This document shows, one piece after another, positions 22,657-32,056 of a stretch of DNA of 41,039 bases. The notes below the pieces were generated by a model. That model did no database searches. It saw only the letters and a list, made by a program, of their open reading frames with translations, and was not told the DNA's origin. A program made the position numbers and the translations under genes. This DNA comes from Microbacterium sp. B19 (GTDB lineage: Bacteria; Actinomycetota; Actinomycetes; Actinomycetales; Microbacteriaceae), in contig NZ_BADA01000228.1 in NCBI RefSeq assembly GCF_000333395.1, positions 1 through 41,039 of the forward strand, read 5' to 3'. Numbering within the stretch: position 1 is the first letter of the stretch; every line of letters begins with the position of its first letter.

Positions 22657-23835
22657 TCAGCGCTGCGAGGCCGCCAACGATCCGGTCGTGCTCGCGGCCG
22701 CCGGGTCGTAGATCAGGCACAGGATCTCGCGGTCGCCCTGCGCCCAGGTGTCGGCGGTCGGCGAGACGTAGGAGTAGTCGAGGGCCGAGTCGGCGTACGG
22801 GATGCCGACGAAGTCGCCGAACACCGCACCGCACCGATCGGTCGCCTGAGTCTGCAGCGCGTCGTCGCCCGGGAAGGTTCCGTCGTCGACCAGGAACGAC
22901 GAGAACACCTCGTAGGTGTGGGGCTGGGCGCAGTCCAGCACGTTGTCGCTGGTGATGAAGCCGCTGGCCACGTCGTCGAGGCACGAGCCGACCGGGAGGG
23001 CGAACGACTCATCGGGTTGTGCGGGATCCTCGGCCTGGGTGGAGGTCTCGTCGCTGGGCGGGACGAACGGATCCGCCGGGGAGCCCGCACTGGACGAGGT
23101 TGCCGCCGCGAACGTGAAGAAGAGGAAGAGACCGATGGCGGCGAGGACGGTCAGCACCATCATGACCGCGCCCGCAACGATGCCGCCGATCGCGAGGCCG
23201 CGGCCCTTCTCCCCCGTCCGCTTCACCTGCGCGAGGGCCACGGAGCCAGCGACGATACCGCCGATCGGGAACACGAACCCGAGGACCAGGGCCACGATCG
23301 CAACCGTGTTCGTCCGCTGCGGTGCGCCCGGAACCGGGGCAGGAGCGCCGTACCGGAGGTCCGGAGGAACCGGCGCGGACCCGACCGGCGGGGCGGGGTA
23401 TGCAGCAGCAGAAGCCGTCGGGTCGCCCGCGATCGGGACGGCGGCGGGTTCGGGAACGACTCCGTCCGGGACACCCCCGACCAGGACCCCCTGCTGCGCC
23501 AGTCGCACCCCGGCCAGGTGCGCCGCGACGCGGACGACATCGCCCGCCTTGGCCGCGCCGATGGCCCCGCCCTTGAAGAAACCCCCGACCGCGGAGTGCT
23601 CGAACGCGGCCAGGGTGCCCTCGGCATCCGGGGTGAAATGCACGTCGAACCGCACGTGCATGTCCTGCCCGGCGAACGCGCCCGCGACGATCGTCGTGCC
23701 GAGACTCCCGCGCGAGACGTCGAGCGAACCGCCGGCCGTCGGCTGCACGGCGAAGCCCTGCTCAGCCAGCGCGGAGCCGACGGCATCCCGTGCCTGGTCC
23801 AGCGGAAGAAGAAGACGCAGCTCTGCGGTCACCAC
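22657..23835 (-). CDS. Membrane protein with DUF4190 and septum-formation domains
   Basis: A 392-residue protein. Residues 1-130 are an uncharacterised cytoplasmic domain (repeated strands, GGFFKGGAIGAAKAGDVVRV). Residues 131-172 are a Pro/Ala linker. Two membrane helices at about 176-199 and 212-245 match DUF4190 (TNTVAIVALVLGFVFPIGGIVAGSVAL, then KGRGLAIGGIVAG). An acidic linker leads to an extracellular domain (about 285-385) with PVGSCLD, LDCAQPHTYEVFSSF and DREILCLIYDP, resembling the septum-formation domain found in actinobacterial membrane proteins, with paired Cys residues. The start is a GTG at 23835 (or the next GTG at 23832), preceded by AGGGGG. Function is unknown; a cell-envelope role is inferred from the C-terminal domain. 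Confidence 0.75.
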   Translation of the reverse strand: MVTAELRLLLPLDQARDAVGSALAEQGFAVQPTAGGSLDVSRGSLGTTIVAGAFAGQDMHVRFDVHFTPDAEGTLAAFEHSAVGGFFKGGAIGAAKAGDVVRVAAHLAGVRLAQQGVLVGGVPDGVVPEPAAVPIAGDPTASAAAYPAPPVGSAPVPPDLRYGAPAPVPGAPQRTNTVAIVALVLGFVFPIGGIVAGSVALAQVKRTGEKGRGLAIGGIVAGAVMMVLTVLAAIGLFLFFTFAAATSSSAGSPADPFVPPSDETSTQAEDPAQPDESFALPVGSCLDDVASGFITSDNVLDCAQPHTYEVFSSFLVDDGTFPGDDALQTQATDRCGAVFGDFVGIPYADSALDYSYVSPTADTWAQGDREILCLIYDPAAASTTGSLAASQR

Positions 23836-23898
23836 GGGTGCCCCCTGATCTCGTCACCCCGCAGGTGACATGGTCGCGATCAGGCTATCGCCCTGCGG

Positions 23899-25092
23899 TC
23901 AGCGGATCCGGCCGACCAGATCGTCGCGTGTCAGGGTGTCGGCCTCGCCGAGGACGGCGCGGGCCGCGTCGCGGGCGTCCTCGACGTTCCACAGCAGCAC
24001 GCCGACGACCCGGTCCTCATCGAGGTAGTAGACGACACCGCGGTCGGGGTCGACCCAGTCCTCCACCGTGTCGAGCGACGCGTCGAGCGTGCCGACGGCC
24101 TCGTACCGGATGCCGAACACCGCCGAGTAGTAGTACGGCGTGTGCGTGTACGCCTCGGCGGCGCCGGCGAGATTCCGGCCGACGGCACGGCCCATCTCGT
24201 TGGCGTTGTCGACGTGCTCGACGCGGCGACGACCGAGCAGTCGGTCGGGGTAGCTCGCGACATCGCCGGCGGCCCACACGTCGTCGGCCGACGTCCGCAA
24301 CTGGGCGTCGACCACGATCCCGTCGTCCACGGTGAGTTCCGCGGCTTCGGCGAGGTCGGTCGCGACCTCGATGCCGAGCCCGCTCACCACGGCGTCCGCG
24401 CGCACTTCGTCGCCGCCCTCGAGCGTCAACCGGATGCCATCGGCATCCGCCTCTCCACCCTCGACCTTCGATCCCCCGACGATCTCGACCCCGGCGTCGC
24501 GGAACAGCTTCTCGAACCGCTCCGCGAGCGCGGGCGGGAACACGGCGTCGCCGAGCACCGCGCCGGTGTGGATCAGGACGGTGTCGACGCCGTTCTGCAC
24601 GAGCGCGGCGGCGAGTTCGGAGCCGATGTACCCGCCGCCGACGACCGCGATGCGCCGGACCTGCTCGGACAGGGCGCGCAGCCGCCGGTAGTCCGCGGCG
24701 GTGCGGAAGGTGAGGGCCCGCTCGCCGCCGGAACGATCGTCGATCGGGAGGGGCACGGGGTGCCCGCCGGTGGCGAGGAGCAGCTTGCCGTACGCGAACG
24801 TCTGACCGTCGGCATCCACTTCGTGCGCCTCGGGGCGGATCGCCGTCGCGCGCGTGCGCAGCCGGATGTCGGCGCCGGTGTCGTCGGCGGTGCCGAGCGG
24901 CACCTTCTCCCACGTGAACTCGTCGTCGGTCCACAGCTTCTTGCTGAGGGCGGGACGCGTGTACGGCTCGTCGACGTCGTCGCTCAGGATGCCGATCGAC
25001 CCGTCGGCGTCGAGCTCGCGGATGCCGCGCGCGGCGGTGTCGGCGACCATCCCGCCGCCGACGATGAGGTAGTCGAAGTGTGTCGTGGCCAT
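23899..25092 (-). CDS. NAD(P)/FAD-dependent oxidoreductase (ferredoxin-reductase-like)
   Basis: A 397-residue two-dinucleotide-domain flavoprotein. FAD binding: YLIVGGGMVADTAARGI at the N-terminus and the late TSADDVWAAGDVASYPD motif. NAD(P) binding: IAVVGGGYIGSELAAAL near the middle. YTRPALSKKLW is typical of rhodocoxin/putidaredoxin- and AIF-type reductases, which lack a redox-active disulfide, as here. A C-terminal domain follows with VFGIRYEAVGTLD. The start at 25092 puts the Rossmann motif at residue 8; no ferredoxin or P450 gene is nearby, so the electron partner is unknown. It is divergent from the M20 amidohydrolase, with a family-C palindrome between. Confidence 0.87.
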   Translation of the reverse strand: MATTHFDYLIVGGGMVADTAARGIRELDADGSIGILSDDVDEPYTRPALSKKLWTDDEFTWEKVPLGTADDTGADIRLRTRATAIRPEAHEVDADGQTFAYGKLLLATGGHPVPLPIDDRSGGERALTFRTAADYRRLRALSEQVRRIAVVGGGYIGSELAAALVQNGVDTVLIHTGAVLGDAVFPPALAERFEKLFRDAGVEIVGGSKVEGGEADADGIRLTLEGGDEVRADAVVSGLGIEVATDLAEAAELTVDDGIVVDAQLRTSADDVWAAGDVASYPDRLLGRRRVEHVDNANEMGRAVGRNLAGAAEAYTHTPYYYSAVFGIRYEAVGTLDASLDTVEDWVDPDRGVVYYLDEDRVVGVLLWNVEDARDAARAVLGEADTLTRDDLVGRIR

Positions 25093-25181
25093 GCCGCCAG
25101 CCTCGCCGCCGCCGCGGCTCACGCGGGGCGGCTGGACAGCGGTCGCGGCATCGGGTAGCGGCGGGGTGCGCAATGCGATTC

Positions 25182-25233
25182 AGTGTCCAAGACACGCCGT
25201 ATGGCGTCGGGTCGATGCGGCGTGTCTTGGACA
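25182..25233. repeat. Family C nested palindrome, copy 4
   Basis: 52 bp: GTGTCCAAGACACGCCG (25182-25198) and the perfect reverse complement CGGCGTGTCTTGGACAC (25217-25233), with A/T also pairing outside. It lies in a divergent promoter gap, so it is unlikely to be a terminator. Confidence 0.9.
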
Positions 25234-25281
25234 CTCGGCGATGCAAGACACCGCGCCGACCCGACGCCTAGGCTCGAACGC

Positions 25282-26496
25282 ATGAGCGTCGACCTCGAAA
25301 GCCTCTACACCGACCTGCACACGCACCCCGAGCTGTCGTTCCAGGAGACGCGGACCGCGGGCGTCATCGCGCGGCACCTCGCCGACCTCGGGCTCCCGGT
25401 CGAGGAGGGCGTCGGCCGCACCGGCGTCGTCACGCGGATCGACAACGGTCCCGGACCGGTCGTGTGGCTGCGGGCCGACATGGACGGCCTGCCCGTCGAG
25501 GAGCAGACGGGCCTCGCCTACGCGAGCACCGCGCGCGGCACAGACCCCGCCGGCAACACCGTCCCCGTGATGCACGCGTGCGGCCACGACATGCACGTCA
25601 CCGCCCTGATCGGCGCGCTCGAACGCCTCGTCGCGACCACCGCGGAGTGGTCGGGCACGATCGTCGCGGTGTTCCAGCCCGCCGAGGAGTACGGCGCCGG
25701 TTCACAGGCGATGATCGCCGACGGCGTGCTCGACCGGTACCCGCGCCCCGACATCGTGCTGGGCCAGCACGTCACGCCGCTCCCCGCGGGCACGATCGGC
25801 GTCCGGCCGGGCACGCAGATGGCGGCCTCCGACGGCCTCACCGTCGTGCTGCACGGCCGCGGCGGTCACGGCTCGCGCCCCCACTCGACGATCGACCCGA
25901 TCGTCATGGCGGCCGCGACCGTCATGCGGCTGCAGACCGTCGTGTCGCGCGAGGTCGACCCGCGCGATGTCGCCGTCGTCACGGTCGGCTCGATCCATGC
26001 AGGCCTCAAGAACAACATCATCCCGGCCGAGGCCAAGCTCGAACTGAGCCTGCGCTACCCCGACGACGAGGCGCGCGCACGGGTCATGAGCAAGGTCGAG
26101 CGGATCATCCGCGCCGAGGCCGAGGCATCCGGAGCCGAGAAGACCCCCACCATCACGACCGACCACACCCTGCCGCCCACGATCAACGATCCGGATGCCA
26201 CCTCCCGCCTGACCGGGGCCTTCCGTCGGGCGTTCGGTGAGGGCAGCGTCGTCGACCCGGGCATGTTCACCGGCAGCGAGGATGTGTCGTGGTTCGCGCG
26301 CGAATCCGGCGCCCCGCTCGTGTTCTGGTTCTGGGGCGGTGTGGATCCGCAGACCTTCGCGGATGCCATGGCCGGCGGCACGGTCGAACGGGACATCCCG
26401 ACCAACCACTCGCCGTTCTTCGCCCCCGTGATGCAGCCCACGATCGACCGCGGCGTCGAGAACCTCGTCGTCGCGGCGCGGGAATTCCTGGACTGA
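25282..26496 (+). CDS. M20 family amidohydrolase (aminoacylase/IAA-amide hydrolase-like)
   Basis: A 404-residue M20D metallohydrolase, a family cleaving N-acyl amino acids, hippurate and similar amides. The binuclear metal ligands are HACGHDMH, PAEEYGAG (Glu-Glu), LGQHVTPLPAG and the C-terminal NHSPFFAP; the substrate and dimer loop GRGGHGSRPHSTIDPI is also present. DLHTHPELSFQETRT at the N-terminus is classic. The start ATG at 25282 follows the palindrome-bearing divergent gap. The acyl substrate cannot be predicted. It is not adjacent to the ureide operon. Confidence 0.9.
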   Translation: MSVDLESLYTDLHTHPELSFQETRTAGVIARHLADLGLPVEEGVGRTGVVTRIDNGPGPVVWLRADMDGLPVEEQTGLAYASTARGTDPAGNTVPVMHACGHDMHVTALIGALERLVATTAEWSGTIVAVFQPAEEYGAGSQAMIADGVLDRYPRPDIVLGQHVTPLPAGTIGVRPGTQMAASDGLTVVLHGRGGHGSRPHSTIDPIVMAAATVMRLQTVVSREVDPRDVAVVTVGSIHAGLKNNIIPAEAKLELSLRYPDDEARARVMSKVERIIRAEAEASGAEKTPTITTDHTLPPTINDPDATSRLTGAFRRAFGEGSVVDPGMFTGSEDVSWFARESGAPLVFWFWGGVDPQTFADAMAGGTVERDIPTNHSPFFAPVMQPTIDRGVENLVVAAREFLD

Positions 26497-26542
26497 TCAG
26501 CCCGTCCGTGTGAGGGTGGAAGGAACCTCCGGGGGGCCATCC

Positions 26543-27046
26543 ATGACCATCACGCAGAACGAAACCGACGGGAACGCCCTGCTTCCGGGCGCCGAGATCG
26601 TGGTCGGCATCCGGTCGCTCCTGGTCTGGGCCATCGTCGCGGCGACGATGCTGGCGCTGTTCCTGAAAGGCTCGATGGGCAGCTGCTCGGGCGGCGTCAC
26701 CGGGAGCGGAGGCTTCCTCGACGCCGACGGACGCGCGACCGACGTGGCCCCGATGTGCGGTTCCGTCGTCATGAGCGCGAGTCCGCTCGTCTACGTCGCG
26801 ATCGCCCTGGTGGTGCTGTCGTCGCTGACCCGGATCCTCGGGCGCGCGGACACCGTCGACCGGGCGCTCCGCATCATCAACAACGCCCGCATGGTGATCG
26901 TGGTGCTCACTCTCGTCACGTTCGTCGTCGGGTACTGGGCGATCACGACGCTCCGCGTAGAGGACTGGAACAACTACTCGATCTTCATCCCGTTCCCGTT
27001 CACGACGTTCGACATCACGACGCACCCGATGGGCGCGAACGGCTGA
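26543..27046 (+). CDS. Small multispanning membrane protein, unknown function
   Basis: A 167-residue hypothetical protein with three likely membrane helices (about residues 22-43, 84-103 and 118-138). A loop with SCSGGVTGSGGF and PMCGSV holds two Cys between the first two helices, which could form an extracellular disulfide. An alternative GTG/ATG reading from 26510 adds 11 residues; ATG 26543 (MTITQNET) is preferred. No family was recognised with confidence (loosely like DUF2975-type proteins). It lies 46 bp after the amidohydrolase and 55 bp before the metallopeptidase on the same strand. Confidence 0.65.
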   Translation: MTITQNETDGNALLPGAEIVVGIRSLLVWAIVAATMLALFLKGSMGSCSGGVTGSGGFLDADGRATDVAPMCGSVVMSASPLVYVAIALVVLSSLTRILGRADTVDRALRIINNARMVIVVLTLVTFVVGYWAITTLRVEDWNNYSIFIPFPFTTFDITTHPMGANG

Positions 27047-27101
27047 CGCCCGCGTTTCAACCCCCCTCCGCGGGCGCGGCCCGCGCGCTACGGTCTCCGG
27101 C

Positions 27102-27977
27102 GTGACGTTCAACGACAACGCCCGCGTCGGCGGTAATTCAGCGAAGCGCCGCGGTGGCACCGTGGCCGCCGTCGGCGGCGGCGCGGTGGGCCTCGGGGGC
27201 ATCGTGGTGCTGCTCATCTCGCTGTTCACGGGCACCGATCTCACCGGCCTCGTGGGCGGCGGAGGCGGCGCAGCGGCGCCGCAGACCGGCGGCGAGCGCA
27301 TCGCGAACTGCGAGACGGGTCAGGACGCCAACAGCAACGACGACTGCCGACTCGCCGCCGCATCGCTCAATCTCGACCAGTTCTGGGGCAAGACGGTCGA
27401 GGGGTACAACAAGCCGCAGCTGATCATCGTCGACGGCGCGACCTCGACGCAGTGCGGCACCGCGTCGAACGCGACCGGGCCGTTCTACTGCCCGCCCGAC
27501 CAGACGGTCTACATCGACCCGACGTTCTTCGCGGTGCTGCGGCAGCAGTTCGACACGAACGCCGGGCCGCTCGCGCAGCTGTACGTGCTCGCGCACGAGT
27601 ACGGCCATCACGTGCAGAACCTCATCGGCGTGATGGACCAGTACCCGAACAACGGCACGGGACCGGCGAGCAACGGCGTCCGCACCGAGCTGCAGGCCGA
27701 CTGCTTCGCGGGCGCCTGGGTCGCCGATGCGGCCGACCAGGTCGACGAGAGCGGCACGCCGTACCTCGAGCCGCCCACCACTGAGCAGATCACGAACGCC
27801 CTGGCCGCCGCGGCGGCGGTGGGCGACGACCACATCCAGGCCGAGTCCGGCGGAGTGGTGAACCCGGAGAGCTGGACCCACGGCTCGAGCGAGCAGCGGC
27901 AGCGGTGGTTCGAAGCGGGTCGCGCCGGCGGCGTCAACGCGTGCGACACGTTCTCGGTCGCGGCGGGGAGCCTGTAG
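27102..27977 (+). CDS. Neutral zinc metallopeptidase (YpfJ-like)
   Basis: A 291-residue protein: a short cytoplasmic N-terminus, one membrane anchor at about residues 22-42 (VAAVGGGAVGLGGIVVLLISLF), a Gly/Ala linker and an extracellular putative neutral zinc metallopeptidase domain. The zincin motif HEYGH is at 165-169, and ELQADCFAGAW supplies the downstream Glu ligand. Paired Cys residues (around CETG...DDC and TQCG...FYC) suggest disulfides. The start is GTG 27102. Substrates of this family are unknown. It probably sits in one transcript with the small membrane protein upstream. Confidence 0.9.
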   Translation: MTFNDNARVGGNSAKRRGGTVAAVGGGAVGLGGIVVLLISLFTGTDLTGLVGGGGGAAAPQTGGERIANCETGQDANSNDDCRLAAASLNLDQFWGKTVEGYNKPQLIIVDGATSTQCGTASNATGPFYCPPDQTVYIDPTFFAVLRQQFDTNAGPLAQLYVLAHEYGHHVQNLIGVMDQYPNNGTGPASNGVRTELQADCFAGAWVADAADQVDESGTPYLEPPTTEQITNALAAAAAVGDDHIQAESGGVVNPESWTHGSSEQRQRWFEAGRAGGVNACDTFSVAAGSL

Positions 27978-28028
27978 GTCGAGGCTGCCCTCCTGTCCCG
28001 CGGCGTCCTCACCCACGGCCCGCGCCGC

Positions 28029-28110
28029 GCCGTCCCGCGGAGTTCGCACCCGACACGCCGACCCGGATGCCACCTGCCCGGCGCGTCGCCGACGAACTCC
28101 GCACGACGGC
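28029..28110. repeat. Interrupted palindrome (family J)
   Basis: GCCGTCCCGCGGAGTTCG (28029-28046) and CGAACTCCGCACGACGGC (28093-28110), reverse complementary at 16 of 18 positions, 82 bp overall, between convergent genes. Confidence 0.8.
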
Positions 28111-28135
28111 CCGGGCCGAGCCCGCGGGTCGGGAC

Positions 28136-29203
28136 TCAGAGGACCGTCGGGGTCACCACGCCGGCGCGGTCGTCGACGAGGCGCCGCCGGCCGATCCAGC
28201 CGGTGAGGCCGCGGCCGTCCTTCCACACGAACAGCAGCACCAGGGTTGCCAGCAGCAGGAGTCCCGACAGGAGACCCCACGGGGCGGGCAGCGTCTCGAG
28301 CACCGAGTACGACGCGGCACCGGTGAGGAAGCGCAGCGCGCGCGCCAGCCACTCGGGCAGCACGCCGTTCGTGTAACGCACGCGCGTCGCGAGGTCGCCG
28401 ACCGAACGCCCGGTGGCGAGGATCACCGCGAGCCACACGACCGCGGCGACGGCCGTCCCCACCGCCGACGAGAGCGGGCCCGTGCGGCCCGGGTCCTCGA
28501 ACAGCACGACCAGCACCGCCTGCAGCGCCACGGCGACGCCCGACTGCAGCAGACCGACGCCGAGCACGTCGCACAGGATGCCGAGCACCCGGCGCCCGCG
28601 CGTGACGGGACGGGGGAGGTCGGCATCCGGGGTCTTCTCCGCCCCGCGGTACTTCTTCGGCACGGCGAAGGCGACGAGCGACCCCAGAAGAGCGCCGGAG
28701 GTGTTCGCGATGAGGTCGTCCACGTCGAACACCCGGTAGGCGCAGGGGAACACGCCCCAGACACCCGTCAGCTGCGTCGTCTCGATCACCCCGCTCACCG
28801 CGAGTCCGACGAGACCGGCGATCAGGATGCCACGTCCCCCGAGCACGCGCAGGAAGAAGCCGAGCGGCACGAACAGGAGCACGTTGAGCGCCACCTGGAG
28901 CACGACCGGATCCGTCAGGTAGCGGCCGGAGACGGCCACGGCCTCGCGGATCTCGTCGATGAACTGGAAGGGACGGAGGTTCGTGCCCGCGCAGCGGTAG
29001 TCGTCGCTGTCGGGGAGGGGCACCAGCGTGTACGTCCAGATCGCCCAGAAGTAGACCGCGGCGCCCGCCCACAGCACGCTGCGCCCGAACGACAGACCGC
29101 CGCGACGGCGGTAGCTGACCGCGACGAACGGGACGAACGCGAGCACCGCGACGACACCGCCGAGCAGCACCGCGAGGAGCCCGGATCCGACGATGTTGTG
29201 CAC
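28136..29203 (-). CDS. VanZ-like membrane protein with C-terminal RDD-like region
   Basis: A 355-residue polytopic membrane protein. The first half matches the VanZ-like domain: four to five helices with YTLVPLPDSDDYRC, NLRPFQFIDEI, NVLLFVPLGFFLRVL and the signature ETTQLTGVWG...FDVDDLIANTSGALLG. The second half has further helices with a GRSVGDLATRVRY segment typical of RDD domains. VanZ proteins are linked to teicoplanin-type glycopeptide tolerance in enterococci, but most actinobacterial members are uncharacterised. The GTG at 29203 is the start. It is divergent from the KimA-like permease. Confidence 0.83.
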   Translation of the reverse strand: MHNIVGSGLLAVLLGGVVAVLAFVPFVAVSYRRRGGLSFGRSVLWAGAAVYFWAIWTYTLVPLPDSDDYRCAGTNLRPFQFIDEIREAVAVSGRYLTDPVVLQVALNVLLFVPLGFFLRVLGGRGILIAGLVGLAVSGVIETTQLTGVWGVFPCAYRVFDVDDLIANTSGALLGSLVAFAVPKKYRGAEKTPDADLPRPVTRGRRVLGILCDVLGVGLLQSGVAVALQAVLVVLFEDPGRTGPLSSAVGTAVAAVVWLAVILATGRSVGDLATRVRYTNGVLPEWLARALRFLTGAASYSVLETLPAPWGLLSGLLLLATLVLLFVWKDGRGLTGWIGRRRLVDDRAGVVTPTVL

Positions 29204-29295
29204 CCGGGAATCCTAGGGAATACATGTCTGGCCCACGGAGTTGCGGTCGTTACGGGCCGTATTGTGTCTCGCCAGTGGACTACCACCCGGTGAAC

Positions 29296-29307
29296 GACCC
29301 GCGGGTC
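29296..29307. promoter_or_regulatory. 12-bp perfect palindrome upstream of the KimA-like gene
   Basis: GACCCGCGGGTC, flanked by TGAAC on the left, 29 bp before the permease start. It may be an operator, or simply a GC-rich chance palindrome. Confidence 0.3.
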
Positions 29308-29335
29308 AGATTGCATACGGGCGGCAGGACGCGTA

Positions 29336-31426
29336 ATGTCGCGCGCCGTGACTGACGAAAGTCGCGAGCCCGGCGAACAGACGCCGATGGCCAAGCGCAT
29401 CCTGATCGGCGAGCCTCTCACGTCGGAAAAACTCGACGAGCAGCTCCTGCCCAAGAAGATGGCCCTCCCCATCTTCGCCTCCGACGCACTCTCCTCCGTG
29501 GCCTACGCGCCACAGGAGCTGCTGATGATCCTGCTCATCGGCGGAACGGCGCTGCTGACGCTCAGCCCGTGGGTCGCCGCGGCCGTCGTGGTGCTGCTCG
29601 TCGTCGTCGTCCTGAGCTACCGCCAACTCATCAAGGCGTACCCCTCGGGCGGTGGCGACTACGAGGTCGCGAGCAAGAACCTCGGCGAAGTCCCCGGTGT
29701 GGTGGTCGCCGCCGCGCTGCTGGTCGACTACGTGCTCACGGTCGCCGTATCGGTGGCATCCGGAGTCGACAACATCATCTCGGCGCTGCCCGAGATCAAC
29801 GACTTCCGCGTCGAGATCGCCGTCGGGTTCGTCATCCTCATCGTCATCGTGAACCTCCGCGGCGTCCGCGAGGCGTCGTCGGTGTTCGCGATCCCGACGT
29901 ACCTGTTCATCGGGTCGGTGGGCGTCATGATCGTCGTGGGCCTCGCCCGCACCCTGTTCGGCGATGTGCCCGTGGCATCCAGCGCGAACTACGACGTCCA
30001 AGCGGAATCGATGACGCAGGCCGCGATGATCCTCCTCGTGCTGCGCGCGTTCTCCAGCGGCTGCTCGGCCCTCACCGGTGTGGAGGCCGTGTCCAACGGC
30101 GTGCCCGCGTTCCGGAAGCCGAAGATCCGCAACGCCCAGACGACGCTGACCCTCATGGGCGGCATCGCCATCGCGCTGTTCGTCGGCCTGACGCTGCTCG
30201 CCCTGCTCTCCGGCGTGCACTATGCCGAGAACCCCTGCAACCTCATCGGCTTCGACTGCGCGAACAATCCGCAGCCGAGCCTCATGGCGCAGGTGGCCGC
30301 CGCCACCTTCGGCATGAACAGCATCCCGTTCTTCATCATCCAGGCCGCCACCGCGTGCGTGCTGCTGCTCGCGGCCAACACCGCGTTCAACGGCTTCCCG
30401 CTGCTGGGCGCCGTTCTCGCCCGCGACGGCTACGCCCCCAAGGCCCTCAACACCCGCGGCGACCGCCTCGTGTATTCGAACGGCATGGTGATCCTCGGCA
30501 TCGTCGCCATCGGCGTGCTGATCGTCTACCAGGCGAACCTCACGACCCTGATCCAGCTGTACATCATCGGTGTGTTCGTGTCGTTCTCGCTCGGGCAGAT
30601 CGGCATGGTCAAGCACTGGCGGCGGACGCTCGCGGGACTCCGCGCCCTCTCCCCCGACGCCGCCCGCCAGCAGAGCGCGCGGTACGAGCGCCGTTCGGCG
30701 ATCTCGGGTCTGTGGATCAACTCGCTCGGCGCGACCTTCACTGTGCTCGTGCTGCTCATCGTCACGATCACGAAGTTCACGCACGGCGCGTGGCTCGTGT
30801 TCATCGCGATCCCGATCCTCGCGACCCTGATGCTCGGTGTGAACCGCTACTACCGCGACGTCGAGCACGAGATCCGCATGGATGACACGGTGCACTTCGG
30901 TTCGTCCGGCGACGTGGCGATCATCCTGGTGAACCGCCTGCAGAAGCCGGTCGTGAAGGCCATCGACTACGCCCTCGCCGCCAAGCACGACAAGACGCTC
31001 GCGGTCCACGTCGCGATCTCGGAAGAGGATGCCGCGGGCCTGCAGAAGGAGTGGGCGGAGCACGACATGCCCATCCCGCTCGTCATCATCGAGTCGCCGT
31101 ACCGCACGTACACGTCGCCGGTGACGTCGTTCATCAAGTCGTACCGCGAGAAGCACGGCTCCGCGGTCGTCACGGTGTACCTGCCGCAGTTCATCGTCGG
31201 GCACTGGTGGGAGTCGATCCTCCACAACCGCCGCTCGCGCCGCCTCGCGCAGCAGCTCATGCTCGTGCACGGCGTCTCGATCACCCTCGTGCCGTGGCTG
31301 CTCGACTCGTCCGAGGTCATCTACGGTCGCCGCTCCCGCCCGCTCCCGGGCCAGCAGCGCGGCGGCCAGCCCGTGGCTGAGGTCCCCGCCCACCGTCCGA
31401 AGGCGCCGCGCGGCTCGGGCTCCTGA
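29336..31426 (+). CDS. APC-superfamily permease, KimA/YdaO-like potassium importer
   Basis: A 696-residue membrane protein: about twelve helices followed by a long soluble C-terminal domain (about residues 500-660). Hallmarks of the KimA/YdaO group are PIFASDALSSVAYAPQELL at the first helix, YPSGGGDYEVASKNLG, FSSGCSALTGVEAVSNGVPAF and LLAANTAFNGFPLLGAVLARDGYAPK, plus the C-terminal LVNRLQKPVVKAIDYALAAKHDKTLAVHVAISEED universal-stress-like fold. B. subtilis KimA is a proton-coupled K+ importer inhibited by c-di-AMP. The ATG at 29336 has GGCAGGAC 6 bp upstream. Its position a few kb from kdp fits potassium uptake, but amino acid transport cannot be excluded. I saw no ydaO-type riboswitch upstream. 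Confidence 0.8.
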   Translation: MSRAVTDESREPGEQTPMAKRILIGEPLTSEKLDEQLLPKKMALPIFASDALSSVAYAPQELLMILLIGGTALLTLSPWVAAAVVVLLVVVVLSYRQLIKAYPSGGGDYEVASKNLGEVPGVVVAAALLVDYVLTVAVSVASGVDNIISALPEINDFRVEIAVGFVILIVIVNLRGVREASSVFAIPTYLFIGSVGVMIVVGLARTLFGDVPVASSANYDVQAESMTQAAMILLVLRAFSSGCSALTGVEAVSNGVPAFRKPKIRNAQTTLTLMGGIAIALFVGLTLLALLSGVHYAENPCNLIGFDCANNPQPSLMAQVAAATFGMNSIPFFIIQAATACVLLLAANTAFNGFPLLGAVLARDGYAPKALNTRGDRLVYSNGMVILGIVAIGVLIVYQANLTTLIQLYIIGVFVSFSLGQIGMVKHWRRTLAGLRALSPDAARQQSARYERRSAISGLWINSLGATFTVLVLLIVTITKFTHGAWLVFIAIPILATLMLGVNRYYRDVEHEIRMDDTVHFGSSGDVAIILVNRLQKPVVKAIDYALAAKHDKTLAVHVAISEEDAAGLQKEWAEHDMPIPLVIIESPYRTYTSPVTSFIKSYREKHGSAVVTVYLPQFIVGHWWESILHNRRSRRLAQQLMLVHGVSITLVPWLLDSSEVIYGRRSRPLPGQQRGGQPVAEVPAHRPKAPRGSGS

Positions 31427-31485
31427 GCCGCGGTCGGGCGGCCCGGGGCGTTCCGGCGGGGTGTCGGGCGCTGAGCCCCGACGCC

Positions 31486-31971
31486 GAAACCGCAGCTGAC
31501 TGACGAGACCGCCGCACGCTGCAGTGGGTTTGTCACGCGCGTGCAGTCTCGCGCCCCCCCGGCGGCGGGCCTCGGCCCGGCGCCCTCGACCCGGACCTCG
31601 ACGCCGAGACTGCAGCTGCCTGACGAAACCGCCGCACGCTGCAGTGGGTTTGTCACGCGCGTGCAGTCTCGCGGCCTCCCCGGCGGCGGGCCTCGGCCCG
31701 GCGCCCTTACCCGGACCCCGACACCGAGACTGCAGCTGCCTGACGAAACCGCCGCACGCTGCAGTGGGTTTGTCACGCGCGTGCAGTCTCGGCATCCATC
31801 GCCCCGGCGGCCGGACCGCTCCGCCACAACCGGCACCGGCGCGCCCGACGCTCGCCCCGCGACCCCGAGCTCGCCCCCGGTACCCCGAGCTCGCGCCCGC
31901 AACACCGAGACTGCAGCTGCCTGACGAAACCGCCGCACGCTGCAGTGGGCTTGTCACGCGCGTGCAGTCTC
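31486..31971. repeat. Family F: array of four 65-bp interrupted palindromes
   Basis: Copies at 31486-31550, 31606-31670, 31726-31790 and 31907-31971, each 65 bp; the first three have an exact 120-bp period and share the spacer CGGCGGGCCTCGGCCCGGCG. Arms are GAGACTGCA and TGCAGTCTC, with inner pairing of TGACGAAACC with GGGTTTGTCA. The first copy has a degenerate left arm (GAAACCGCA). The array occupies most of the 630-bp gap between the permease and the PLDc_N gene, in which no gene is seen. A fifth copy lies at 35092. Confidence 0.9.
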
Positions 31972-32056
31972 GCGGGCACAGGGCCCCGGGCCGCTCGACC
32001 GGGCCCGCAGCCCGCGAACCTTGCCCCGCGGCGTGCCCTAGGACAGGGTGGATGCC

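Noticed and set aside
29204..29335. c-di-AMP (ydaO) riboswitch upstream of the KimA-like permease
   Set aside because: No conserved ydaO core is visible and the gap is only about 130 bp. The kdp leader (35157-35360) was also checked without success.
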